DNA from: Planctomycetota bacterium
GTDB taxonomy: Bacteria > Planctomycetota > GCA-002687715
Direction: 5' to 3'
NCBI GenBank assembly: GCA_002687715.1
Contig: NZBC01000100.1
Span: 1 to 57,012, forward strand
DNA length: 57,012 nt
Position numbers and translations under genes: made by a program. This document shows positions 30,768-38,507 of this stretch, one piece after another. How positions within the stretch are numbered: the stretch's first letter is position 1; every line of letters starts with the position of its first letter. Below the pieces are notes generated by a model, which saw only the letters and a list, made by a program, of their open reading frames with translations, did no database searches and was not told the origin of the DNA.

Positions 30768-30797
30768 CGCCGTTTGCGGGTGTCGCAGTTAACGGCG
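30768..30797. promoter_or_regulatory. Extended hairpin in divergent promoter region
   Basis: CGCCGTTTGCG, loop GGTGT, CGCA, a three-nt bulge GTT, then AACGGCG: eleven base pairs with one bulge. It sits about 260 nt before the helicase ATG and 75 nt before the operon's first ATG, so it may be an operator or a structured leader. The remainder of the gap shows no gene. Confidence 0.45.
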
Positions 30798-31054
30798 GTC
30801 GATTGCTTGCCTAACCTCCCGATGGAGTCGCCTTTTGGACGAAAAGCCGCTGCAACACCGCCAAATCCGTCGCGTACGGGCGTAGGCCGTCCGCCTCTTT
30901 TTCGGGTCAGGCGGAGAATGCTGGGGGATTCGGACGAAGATTGCTATGTTCCGACGTTGGTGAAGAGTCGCAGCATTCCGCGCGACCCACCGCTACCTCC
31001 GAGGCCTCGCGGCCATTTGGCGGCATTCGGCTTCGTCGAGTTTTCAGGAACCCA

Positions 31055-32302
31055 ATGGACAAGACCACCTTTTCACAGCTCCGACTCATGGAGCCGATCC
31101 TGCGCGCCGTAAGGGAGCAGGGCTACGAGAACACCACGCCGATCCAGGCTCAGGCGATCCCCCATCTGCGGAAGGGACGCGACCTGCTCGGCATCGCTCA
31201 GACCGGGACCGGCAAGACCGCGGCTTTCGCGCTGCCGATCCTCGACTACCTCGCTGGCGGCCCCGAGCCGAGACGGCCGCGTCGGCCGAGCGTGCTCGTG
31301 CTGACGCCGACCCGTGAACTCGCTTCCCAGATCGCGGAGAGCTTCCGGGTCTATGGACGCTACGTCGACGTTCGGCACATGGTCGCGTTCGGCGGTGTGG
31401 GCCAGGCGCCGCAGGTGCGCGCGCTGCGACGCGGCGTCGACGTGCTCGTGGCGACGCCGGGGCGTCTGATCGATCTCATCGAGCAGCGCCACGTCGACCT
31501 TGGGAGCATCGAGGTCTTCGTGCTCGACGAGGCCGACCGGATGCTCGACATGGGCTTCATTCACGCGGTGCGCAAGATCATTGCGGAGCTGCCGCGCGAT
31601 CGCCAGTCGGTGATGTTCTCGGCCACGATGCCGAAAGACATCGCGGAGTTCGCGAACACGATTCTCTACAAGCCGCAGCGCGTCGAGGTTGCTCCGCCGG
31701 CGACGACGGTCGAGCGCGTCGATCAGAGCGTGTTGATGGTCGACAAGGCAGACAAGCGGGCGTTGCTCTGCGAGGTCCTGCGCGATTCGTCGATCGAGCG
31801 CGCGCTCGTGTTCACCCGTACGAAGCACGGCGCCGACCGCGTGGTCAAGCACCTGCGTCGGATCGGTGAGGACGCTGACGCGATTCACGGCAACAAGGCG
31901 CAGGGGGCCCGCGAGCGGGCGCTCGATGGCTTCCGGACCGGCCGTGTCCGCGTCCTGGTCGCGACTGACATCGCGGCTCGCGGCATCGACGTTCGTGACG
32001 TCACGCACGTGATCAACTTCGACCTGCCCAACGTCGCCGAGAACTACGTTCATCGGATCGGCCGCACGGCTCGCGCCGGCCGCTCCGGGACCGCCATCTC
32101 GTTCTGCGACGTCAGCGAACACGGCTACTTGCGGGACATCGAGAAAGCAGTTCGCTGCGAAGTGCCGATCGTCGAGAACCACCCGTTCCGTTCGAAGACG
32201 CAGTACACGCGGATGGCGGCGCGATCCCCGGCCAAGCGAAAGGCGTCCAAGCGGCCGTCTCGCAAGCGCCGTCCCAGGCTGACTTCTGCGTCATCACGAT
32301 AA
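31055..32302 (+). CDS. rhlE: DEAD-box ATP-dependent RNA helicase, RhlE type
   Basis: A 415-residue DEAD-box helicase that unwinds RNA duplexes in ribosome assembly or mRNA turnover. Motifs in order: Q motif TTPIQAQAIP, Walker A AQTGTGKT, PTRELASQ, DEAD-type VLDEADRMLDMGF, SATMP, VATDIAARGIDV, and HRIGRTARAGRSG. The C-terminal tail is short and strongly basic (KRKASKRPSRKRRPR), typical of RhlE and suited to RNA binding. ATG at 31055 is used, with AGGA at correct distance; the upstream in-frame codons (from 30941) have poor composition. It is divergent from the HSP90-like operon across a structured 361-nt gap, a long leader like those of cold-regulated helicases. Confidence 0.9.
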   Translation: MDKTTFSQLRLMEPILRAVREQGYENTTPIQAQAIPHLRKGRDLLGIAQTGTGKTAAFALPILDYLAGGPEPRRPRRPSVLVLTPTRELASQIAESFRVYGRYVDVRHMVAFGGVGQAPQVRALRRGVDVLVATPGRLIDLIEQRHVDLGSIEVFVLDEADRMLDMGFIHAVRKIIAELPRDRQSVMFSATMPKDIAEFANTILYKPQRVEVAPPATTVERVDQSVLMVDKADKRALLCEVLRDSSIERALVFTRTKHGADRVVKHLRRIGEDADAIHGNKAQGARERALDGFRTGRVRVLVATDIAARGIDVRDVTHVINFDLPNVAENYVHRIGRTARAGRSGTAISFCDVSEHGYLRDIEKAVRCEVPIVENHPFRSKTQYTRMAARSPAKRKASKRPSRKRRPRLTSASSR

Positions 32303-32310
32303 GGCCACGA

Positions 32311-32326
32311 ATCGGACCGGTCCGAT
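32311..32326. promoter_or_regulatory. Perfect 16-bp palindrome
   Basis: ATCGGACCGGTCCGAT is perfectly self-complementary without a spacer. It lies nine nt after the helicase stop and 15 nt before a TATGAT box of the next gene, so a dimeric repressor operator is as likely as a terminator. Confidence 0.45.
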
Positions 32327-32340
32327 CCCCGGATAACCCC

Positions 32341-32346
32341 TATGAT
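32341..32346 (+). promoter_or_regulatory. Possible -10 box TATGAT
   Basis: TATGAT enclosed by CCCC and GGGG, 28 nt before the ATG at 32375 and just downstream of the 16-bp palindrome. Confidence 0.35.
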
Positions 32347-32374
32347 GGGGGAATGAACACAATGAGGTGGCCTC

Positions 32375-32662
32375 ATGAAGGCTGACGCGCTTGCCCTGTT
32401 CCGGTCCATTCAGCATGCCGAGAACGATGGCGAGACTCCCCGGGAAGCGGGGAGACGTCTGGGGATACACCTCAATCGGGTCGCTGGCCTGTGCGAAAAA
32501 TGGTCGCGGAAGGGCTGGTACCAGTACACCGAGTGCGCAGAGCTCGGGTGGCTGACGAACGCCGGGGTGGCGCGACTGGGCCAGATGGAGGGCGCGGCCG
32601 AAGCGGGTGGGCCAATCGATCCACCGGTTAGCGACGCGGGCGGCGGGGAGCCTGCGCGATAG
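32375..32662 (+). CDS. Small HTH-like protein
   Basis: A 95-residue protein with GAGGTGG before the ATG. Residues 1-70 read like a small winged-helix or sigma-region-4-like helix-turn-helix: ADALALFRSIQHAENDG, then ETPREAGRRLGIHLNRVAGL as the HTH, then KGWYQYTECAELGWLTNAG as a wing. The tail is disordered (Gly, Pro, Glu). Its last 35 nt overlap the 3' end of the convergent XylR-like gene. A possible operator palindrome lies upstream. DNA binding is inferred from pattern only. Confidence 0.55.
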   Translation: MKADALALFRSIQHAENDGETPREAGRRLGIHLNRVAGLCEKWSRKGWYQYTECAELGWLTNAGVARLGQMEGAAEAGGPIDPPVSDAGGGEPAR

Positions 32663-33836
32663 GAGATCGCATCTCCGAACGGAAGCAGCTCGGCGTCACG
32701 CCGACATCCGTGCGGAACACCTGGCTCAGGTATTCCGCAGACCCGAACCCGGCCGCGGTCGCGACGGCGCCGACAGTGAAGTCCGAGTCCGCGAGGAGCC
32801 GCTTCGCGCGCGCAAGCCGGACGCGACGGATCTCGGCGCCGGGAGTCCGGTCCAGTGCCTGTACGAACCGGTACTCGAGGCTCCGTCGCGAGAGGGGCAC
32901 TACCTTGACGACATCCATGACCTGGATCTGTTCATGCGCGTGATCGCGGATGAACCGAATCGCAGTCGCGAGATGCGGATCGTCGACGCTGACGACGTCC
33001 GTCGACTGACGCGGGATGACACCGGAGGGCTTGAGGAGAACGGGACCTTCGGGAGTGGGCTTGCCACTCATCAGGCGGTGGAGCATCGCGGCGGCTTGTT
33101 GGCCGATGTGCTCGGACGCGACCGCGACGCCCGACATGGGCGGGTGACAGACCTCGCTGAGAAGATCATCGTCGTCGCCACTGAGGACTGCAACGTCTTC
33201 AGGCACGTGCAAGCCGACGTTTCGACACGCGTCAATCACCCAGCGACCGCTGTGGATTGCGAGTTGGGATCCGTGACCGCAGAGGATCCCGACCGGCTTC
33301 GAGAGGCGCCCGAGCCAGCGCCTCAGTTCGGCCCGTTCGCTGCTCGATTCCGCTTCTAGAGCATCGCCAGGGCTGCGATAGAGGTCGCAGCGGAAGCCGG
33401 CGGCTTCGACCGCGTCCGCGAACGCACGGCGATGCCGCTTCATGTGGATCGGGCTCTGAACGATGTGATACGCGAAGTGGCGAAGCCCGAGGTCCATGAG
33501 GAAGTCGGCTGACAGACGACCCGCCGCCTCGAGATCCGTCGTCACTTGCGGAAACGGAAAGCTGGCAAAGCGCCGGCCGGAGACGTTCACCGTCGGCAAG
33601 CCGGTCGCGTGGAGGTGCCTCGCCATGCTTCTGCTCGAGACGCGCGCGATGATGCCGTCTCCGCGCCAACCTCGCGGCAGTCGAGGCGGCCGATCAGGAC
33701 CAAGCGCCTCGATCCAGAGCTGCCAGCGGCCGTTCTGGTTCCCGTAGTCGTAGACTCCCCGTGCGAGTCGGCGGCCCCAGCCCGTCGAAGTCTCGACGAG
33801 CAGGGCGACGCGAGGTGGGGTCTTTGATGCGGTCAC
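32628..33836 (-). CDS. XylR-like transcriptional regulator (LacI-type sensor plus AraC-type DNA-binding domain)
   Basis: A 402-residue regulator. GTG at 33836 is chosen because GAGAGGG lies upstream and the protein then starts at PPRVALLVETSTGWGRRLARG, the usual beginning of this family. Residues 8-275 form a periplasmic-binding-protein-type sugar-sensing domain (GVYDYG, GDGIIARV, DLGLRHFAY, VPEDVAVLSGDDDDLLSE). Residues about 290-390 are an AraC-type double helix-turn-helix (DVVKVVPLSRRSLEYRFVQA and VGAVATAAGFGSAEYLSQVF). Planctomycetes use many of these for sugar-responsive control. The target is unknown; the secreted protein and PhoD genes diverge from it. Confidence 0.88.
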   Translation of the reverse strand: MTASKTPPRVALLVETSTGWGRRLARGVYDYGNQNGRWQLWIEALGPDRPPRLPRGWRGDGIIARVSSRSMARHLHATGLPTVNVSGRRFASFPFPQVTTDLEAAGRLSADFLMDLGLRHFAYHIVQSPIHMKRHRRAFADAVEAAGFRCDLYRSPGDALEAESSSERAELRRWLGRLSKPVGILCGHGSQLAIHSGRWVIDACRNVGLHVPEDVAVLSGDDDDLLSEVCHPPMSGVAVASEHIGQQAAAMLHRLMSGKPTPEGPVLLKPSGVIPRQSTDVVSVDDPHLATAIRFIRDHAHEQIQVMDVVKVVPLSRRSLEYRFVQALDRTPGAEIRRVRLARAKRLLADSDFTVGAVATAAGFGSAEYLSQVFRTDVGVTPSCFRSEMRSPIAQAPRRPRR

Positions 33837-34041
33837 CGTTCGGGCCCTCTCGTGATCCTGGATCCCCCGGTGGTCGGCCTTCCTGATCCAGGGGGACGGG
33901 GTCACACCGGAGGCACCCAGGCATCGCCCCCTACCGTACGCCGGACCTGAACCGTCGGGGGGGCGGGTTTGCGTGATCTCACAGATGAGATGCTCAAATT
34001 TGCACCGCACCCACCGAGTGGGGATCGTCTACCCTCCATTC

Positions 34042-35466
34042 ATGCGCCTCTCACTCCTCGCACTTGGCGTCCTGGCTACTACCCTGCTGGCCCAGCAGCC
34101 GACTGAGAACTGTGCAGTCGCCGTGCTGACCCCGCCAGCCGGGTTCGCGATCAACTGTCCGCAGAACGTGGCTCAAGATCCCACGGTGATGCTCGACCTC
34201 ACGGCCGCGAACGGCTATCTGTCGTTGTGCGGGGGGGACCTCGTCGAGGTGCAGCTTGGTGTCACCGTGATCGATGGGCCGGGTCCCGATCTCCAGGTGG
34301 ACGAGGTGAACAGCAACGTCACCGAGCCCTACCGCGTCGAACTGTCGCCCGATGGCGTGAGCTGGTTCCCGGCGCCGGGTCCGTACGCGAACGGGGCTTG
34401 GGGTGGGGACTCGGCCATCGACATCGCCGGTCTCGGCCTGGCGACCGTCAACTTCGTGCGCATCACGGACCTGTCCCTCCTCACGGTCGGGAACACGCCG
34501 GGTCCCGATTTCGACAGCATCGTCTGCATCAACTACATGCCTCCCTGGTTCGGGGGTGCCCCGCGTGCGTACGCCGATTCCCTCGTGTCGTACAACCAGG
34601 GAGTCACGACCAGCTCAGTGCTCACCGATGGCACGCGCGCGCTCGGCATGCCTGATGCGTATCGATCGGAGGTCTATTCCGGGACCGCCTGGGTCGGGGC
34701 GTGGAACAACGCGGTCAGCATGGGGGCGGGCGCGTCCGTCGTGGTCTTCTTCTCCCAGAACTACATCGCGGACGGACCCGGGGGAGACGTCATCGTCCAC
34801 GAGTACTACTCCGCCGAGGGGCAGTTCCTGACCGTCCTTGGCAGTGACGACGGGACGAACTGGGTTCCGCTCGTTCCGCTCGGCAGCGTTTCGTCGACCT
34901 ATGGGAATGGTGCGCTGCAGACGACGAACGTACAGTCCTTCGATCTTGCCGGAACCGGTCTGCCGCAGGCGGACTACATCCGCATCGACTCCACGTCCAC
35001 GGTCAGCACGGGCGCGACACCGGGAGCGGAACTCGATGCCATCGAGGGCGTGAACTTCATTCCGAAGGTACGTCGGCTGACCGAGGCGACGCCATTGATG
35101 GCGGGTGGAGTCGGCGCCCTCGAGCTGAACGTGATTCCGTCCCACATCGGCGACATCGCGGTGACGGTGCCTTCCGTCGGAGCTCCGCTGCCCCTCGGGG
35201 GTGGCCTGTCGGTGGGGCCTGGCGTGGAGCTGCGGCTTCCGTTCTTCGACCCGGTCCTGCAGTTCGTGCTCTACGACCCCGCGGGACCGCTCATCGTGTC
35301 GGGGGTCTTCTCTCCCGTGGGAGCCAGTGGGATGACCGGAGTGACGGTGACGTTGCCCCCCGACCCGTCGCTTCCCGGGCTCATCCTGTACTGGCAGTCG
35401 GTACTCTTCCCGGCGGTGGGCGGCGCGACCGGCGCGTCGAACCTGCTCGTGACGACCGTGCAGTGA
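34042..35466 (+). CDS. Secreted protein with two discoidin-like repeats
   Basis: A 474-residue secreted protein. ATG at 34042 starts a signal peptide (MRLSLLALGVLATTLLAQ); no Shine-Dalgarno is visible. Two homologous beta-sandwich repeats follow: about 60-165 (DGPGPDLQVDEV, LSPDGVSWFPAPG, NFVRITDLS, TPGPDFDSI) and about 205-350 (DGPGGDVIVHEYY, GSDDGTNWVPL, DYIRIDSTS, TPGAELDAI). The pattern resembles F5/8-type carbohydrate- or surface-binding modules. The last 110 residues (LGGGLSVGPGVELRL, LPGLILYWQSVLFP) match the C-terminal module shared with other secreted proteins here. The stop overlaps the start of the PhoD gene (TGATG), so the two are co-expressed. Confidence 0.78.
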   Translation: MRLSLLALGVLATTLLAQQPTENCAVAVLTPPAGFAINCPQNVAQDPTVMLDLTAANGYLSLCGGDLVEVQLGVTVIDGPGPDLQVDEVNSNVTEPYRVELSPDGVSWFPAPGPYANGAWGGDSAIDIAGLGLATVNFVRITDLSLLTVGNTPGPDFDSIVCINYMPPWFGGAPRAYADSLVSYNQGVTTSSVLTDGTRALGMPDAYRSEVYSGTAWVGAWNNAVSMGAGASVVVFFSQNYIADGPGGDVIVHEYYSAEGQFLTVLGSDDGTNWVPLVPLGSVSSTYGNGALQTTNVQSFDLAGTGLPQADYIRIDSTSTVSTGATPGAELDAIEGVNFIPKVRRLTEATPLMAGGVGALELNVIPSHIGDIAVTVPSVGAPLPLGGGLSVGPGVELRLPFFDPVLQFVLYDPAGPLIVSGVFSPVGASGMTGVTVTLPPDPSLPGLILYWQSVLFPAVGGATGASNLLVTTVQ

Positions 35467-38400
35467 TGCGTGGCCAGTCAACAGTCGCGCTGATGCTCCT
35501 GGTCTCGGTGTCGTGCGCGCAGCCCGTCCAGACTCACGGCCAGATGGCGGGGGATCCCACATCCGACACCGTCTCGGTGTGGACCCGCGCGTCGGGGCCC
35601 GCCACGGCGTCCGCGATCTACTCCACCAACCAGCTGCTCTTCGGCGCGACCGAGACCCCCCCCGTTGCGGTGACTGCGGCGACGGACTTCACGGTGCGAT
35701 TCGACCTGACCGGGCTGTTGCCCGGGACACGGTACTACTACAGCTTCCGGCTCAGGGACCCGGCGAACCCGGGGTCCCAGACCATCGGTTCGCTCGGTCG
35801 CTTCCGGACCGCCGCCACTCCGGCGACGCTCGATGATCTGACCGTTACGTTCGCGGCCGACATCAACATCAACGTGGCGTATGACCTCTTTGCGTCGATG
35901 GAGGCTCAGAGCCCCGACCTCGGGCTCTTGCTCGGGGACTTCCCGTACGCCGACTCGAGTCCGGCGGCGACCACGCTCGCGGCCTACCGTTCCAAGCACC
36001 AGCTCTCGCGCGACGAGTCGCTGCTCCAGTCGTTCATGTCGTCGTGTGCCACGGCGAGCACCTGGGACGACCACGAGATCAAGAACAACTGGGACGCCGC
36101 GACCGACCCGAACCGCGTCGCGCTCGGGCGCGCGGTGTGGAAGGAGTACTTCCCGGTACGCCCCAACGGCGACGCGATCTACCGGCAGGTACGTCTGGGT
36201 CGCGGCGCCGAGTTCTTCATCCTGGATACCCGCACCTACCGGGGCACCAACGCCGATGCCGATCTACCTGGTCGGACCCTCCTCGGCGTCCAGCAGCTGC
36301 AGTGGCTGCAGACGGCGCTGCTCGCGTCGGACGCCCTGTTCAAGTTCGTGGTCACCTCCGTTCCGCTTCGCTATGGGACGACCAACAAGGATCACTGGCA
36401 GGGCTACATGCGGGAGCGGCAGCAGCTGTTCTCGTGGATCGCGTCCCAGCGCATTGCGAACGTGATCTTCCTCGCGGGAGACCAGCACTGGTCGTCGATT
36501 CACCATCACCGGGAGGGCGTGAAGGAGTTCCAGGCCTGTCCGATCGCGACGACAGTCCGCACCCCTCCGGCGGAGCCCGAGCCCGAGGTGGTGGCGATCT
36601 TCCCCGTCCGTTCCTATGGTGTGCTCCGCATCCGGCCGTCGCTGTCACCACCCGAGGTCGACATCGAGATTCACGACTCGGTCGGCCTCATCAGTACGAC
36701 GACCCTCACCGCCCAGGATCCGGGCGCGCTGCGGATTGCGCTCGACCATCCCGACGCCGGGTTCGTCTTGCAGGGACCACATCGATTCCGAAACCAGGGT
36801 GCGTTGACCGAACTGCCCTACGCGCCAGCCGGGACGTACACCGCGACCTTCACGCCCCCGATCTCCGGTCTCGCGGCGCCGGCTCCGTGGTCCCTGCCGC
36901 TCGTCCCCGGCGGGTTCCTGAGCGCGGCGACCTCGTTCGGCGTCGGGGACGACCCCGCGCACCCCACGCTGTTCCTCGCAGACTTCGACGCGCCGGATCT
37001 GTCCGCGTGGACGTTCGTGGACGAAGGAACGACGTCCGCGCCGTCCGCCTGGTTTCAGGACGATTTTCAGCTCGTGCAGTCGAGCAACATCTACGGCGGG
37101 TCGACGGCGGCGACGAACCTCACGCGCCCGGGCACGTACGCGGCGGTGGGTGACCCGGCCTGGACCGACGTGACCTTCACCTTTCGGATGAAGACCCAGG
37201 ACGATGACGGTGTCGGCGCCATGTTCCGGTTGGCGCCTAACGGTTCGTTCTACCGCTTCTCGATGGACCAACAGCGTGCGTACCAGCGGCTGAGCCGCAC
37301 CGTGGGCGGCGTGACGACAGTGCTCGATGAGGTCGCGGTCGCGTACACCTCCGACCACTGGTATGACGTCACGATCAAGGCGATCGGGCCGAACCTCTCG
37401 GTCGCGCTGGATGGCGTGACCGTCCTCACCGCGACGGATGCGACGATCCCCGCCGGCCGCATCGCGCTCTACAGCTGGGGGAGCCAGGTCGTCTGGTTCG
37501 ACCGCGTGCGAGTACTGCAGGGCGACGCTCCTCCGTACGTCCCGGGCAGCCTGTTCTGCGACGACTTCTCCTCGGGCACGCTCGCGGGTTGGACGGTCGT
37601 CGACCAGGGGACGATCTCGGCCCCGTCAGCGTGGTCGGCCGCGAACGGGGTGGCCCTCCAGAGCTCGAACATCCACGGCGGCTCGCTCGTCGGCACCGAT
37701 CCGGAGAAACCCGGGACGTTCCTCCACACGGGACCTGCGACGTGGTCCGACATTGTGCTGTCCGCGCGAATGAGCAACCCCGACAACGATGCGATCGGTT
37801 TGATGTTCCGCATCGTGGACAATGACAACTACTACCGGTTCAGCATGGATCGGGAGCGCTCCTACCGGCGGCTCACGAAGACCGTGAGCGGAGTGACGAC
37901 CATCCTCGTGGAGGACGCCGTCCCGTTCACGTCGGGCGTCTGGTACGACGTCGTCGTGCGGGCGGAGGGAGCAGAGCTCGAGGTGTTCGTGGACGGGACC
38001 TCGATCCTCGCGGCGTCGGACTCGACCTTCGCAGCCGGTCGCGTCGGTCTCTACGTATGGGGCTCCACCGGCGCGATGTTCGACGATGTGTGCGTTACCA
38101 CGCCCGGCCCAGCGCCGCTGTCGTTCGTCGTCCACGGATCGACTCTCGACTTCGACCTCGACGTGTTCGCCTCGGCGTGGCCGGGTCGCGACTACCTGCT
38201 CGCGTTGTCTCTCGGCACCTCACCGGGCATCCCGCTCTCCGTTCTCAACCCCGCCGATCCGCGCGTCGTTCCCTTGAATCCGGACGCGCTGTTCCTGCTG
38301 TCGCTCATGGCACCGATGCCGATGTTCTCGGGTTTCTCGGGCACGCTCGACGGCGCCGGACGCGGGACGGGGACGATTCTCCTCCCACCGGGAACGTCCG

Positions 38401-38501
38401 TATCGGGATTGTCGCTGTATGCCTCGGGGATCTTGCTGGATGCAGCGGCGCCCAGCGGCGTGGGGGCCGTGCTTCCCGGCGTGCGCCTGACGCTGCCCTG
38501 A
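35466..38501 (+). CDS. PhoD-like alkaline phosphatase fused to two jelly-roll modules
   Basis: A 1011-residue exported phosphatase. The signal peptide is short (MRGQSTVALMLLVSVSC); GTG at 35463 is an alternative start. A PhoD N-terminal Ig-like domain (GDPTSDTVSVWTRASG) precedes the metallophosphatase: LGDFPYADSS near 157, WDDHEIKNNW near 200, FILDTRTYRG near 253 and FLAGDQHWSS near 335 supply the usual metal ligands. Two tandem laminin-G/DUF1080-like modules follow at about 500-690 and 695-880 (YRFSMDQQRAYQRLSRTVGG and YRFSMDRERSYRRLTKTVSG). A C-terminal module of about 125 residues matches other secreted proteins here. Likely scavenges phosphate from phosphodiesters while bound to a surface polymer (inference). 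Confidence 0.87.
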   Translation: MRGQSTVALMLLVSVSCAQPVQTHGQMAGDPTSDTVSVWTRASGPATASAIYSTNQLLFGATETPPVAVTAATDFTVRFDLTGLLPGTRYYYSFRLRDPANPGSQTIGSLGRFRTAATPATLDDLTVTFAADININVAYDLFASMEAQSPDLGLLLGDFPYADSSPAATTLAAYRSKHQLSRDESLLQSFMSSCATASTWDDHEIKNNWDAATDPNRVALGRAVWKEYFPVRPNGDAIYRQVRLGRGAEFFILDTRTYRGTNADADLPGRTLLGVQQLQWLQTALLASDALFKFVVTSVPLRYGTTNKDHWQGYMRERQQLFSWIASQRIANVIFLAGDQHWSSIHHHREGVKEFQACPIATTVRTPPAEPEPEVVAIFPVRSYGVLRIRPSLSPPEVDIEIHDSVGLISTTTLTAQDPGALRIALDHPDAGFVLQGPHRFRNQGALTELPYAPAGTYTATFTPPISGLAAPAPWSLPLVPGGFLSAATSFGVGDDPAHPTLFLADFDAPDLSAWTFVDEGTTSAPSAWFQDDFQLVQSSNIYGGSTAATNLTRPGTYAAVGDPAWTDVTFTFRMKTQDDDGVGAMFRLAPNGSFYRFSMDQQRAYQRLSRTVGGVTTVLDEVAVAYTSDHWYDVTIKAIGPNLSVALDGVTVLTATDATIPAGRIALYSWGSQVVWFDRVRVLQGDAPPYVPGSLFCDDFSSGTLAGWTVVDQGTISAPSAWSAANGVALQSSNIHGGSLVGTDPEKPGTFLHTGPATWSDIVLSARMSNPDNDAIGLMFRIVDNDNYYRFSMDRERSYRRLTKTVSGVTTILVEDAVPFTSGVWYDVVVRAEGAELEVFVDGTSILAASDSTFAAGRVGLYVWGSTGAMFDDVCVTTPGPAPLSFVVHGSTLDFDLDVFASAWPGRDYLLALSLGTSPGIPLSVLNPADPRVVPLNPDALFLLSLMAPMPMFSGFSGTLDGAGRGTGTILLPPGTSVSGLSLYASGILLDAAAPSGVGAVLPGVRLTLP

Positions 38502-38507
38502 CGGCGC

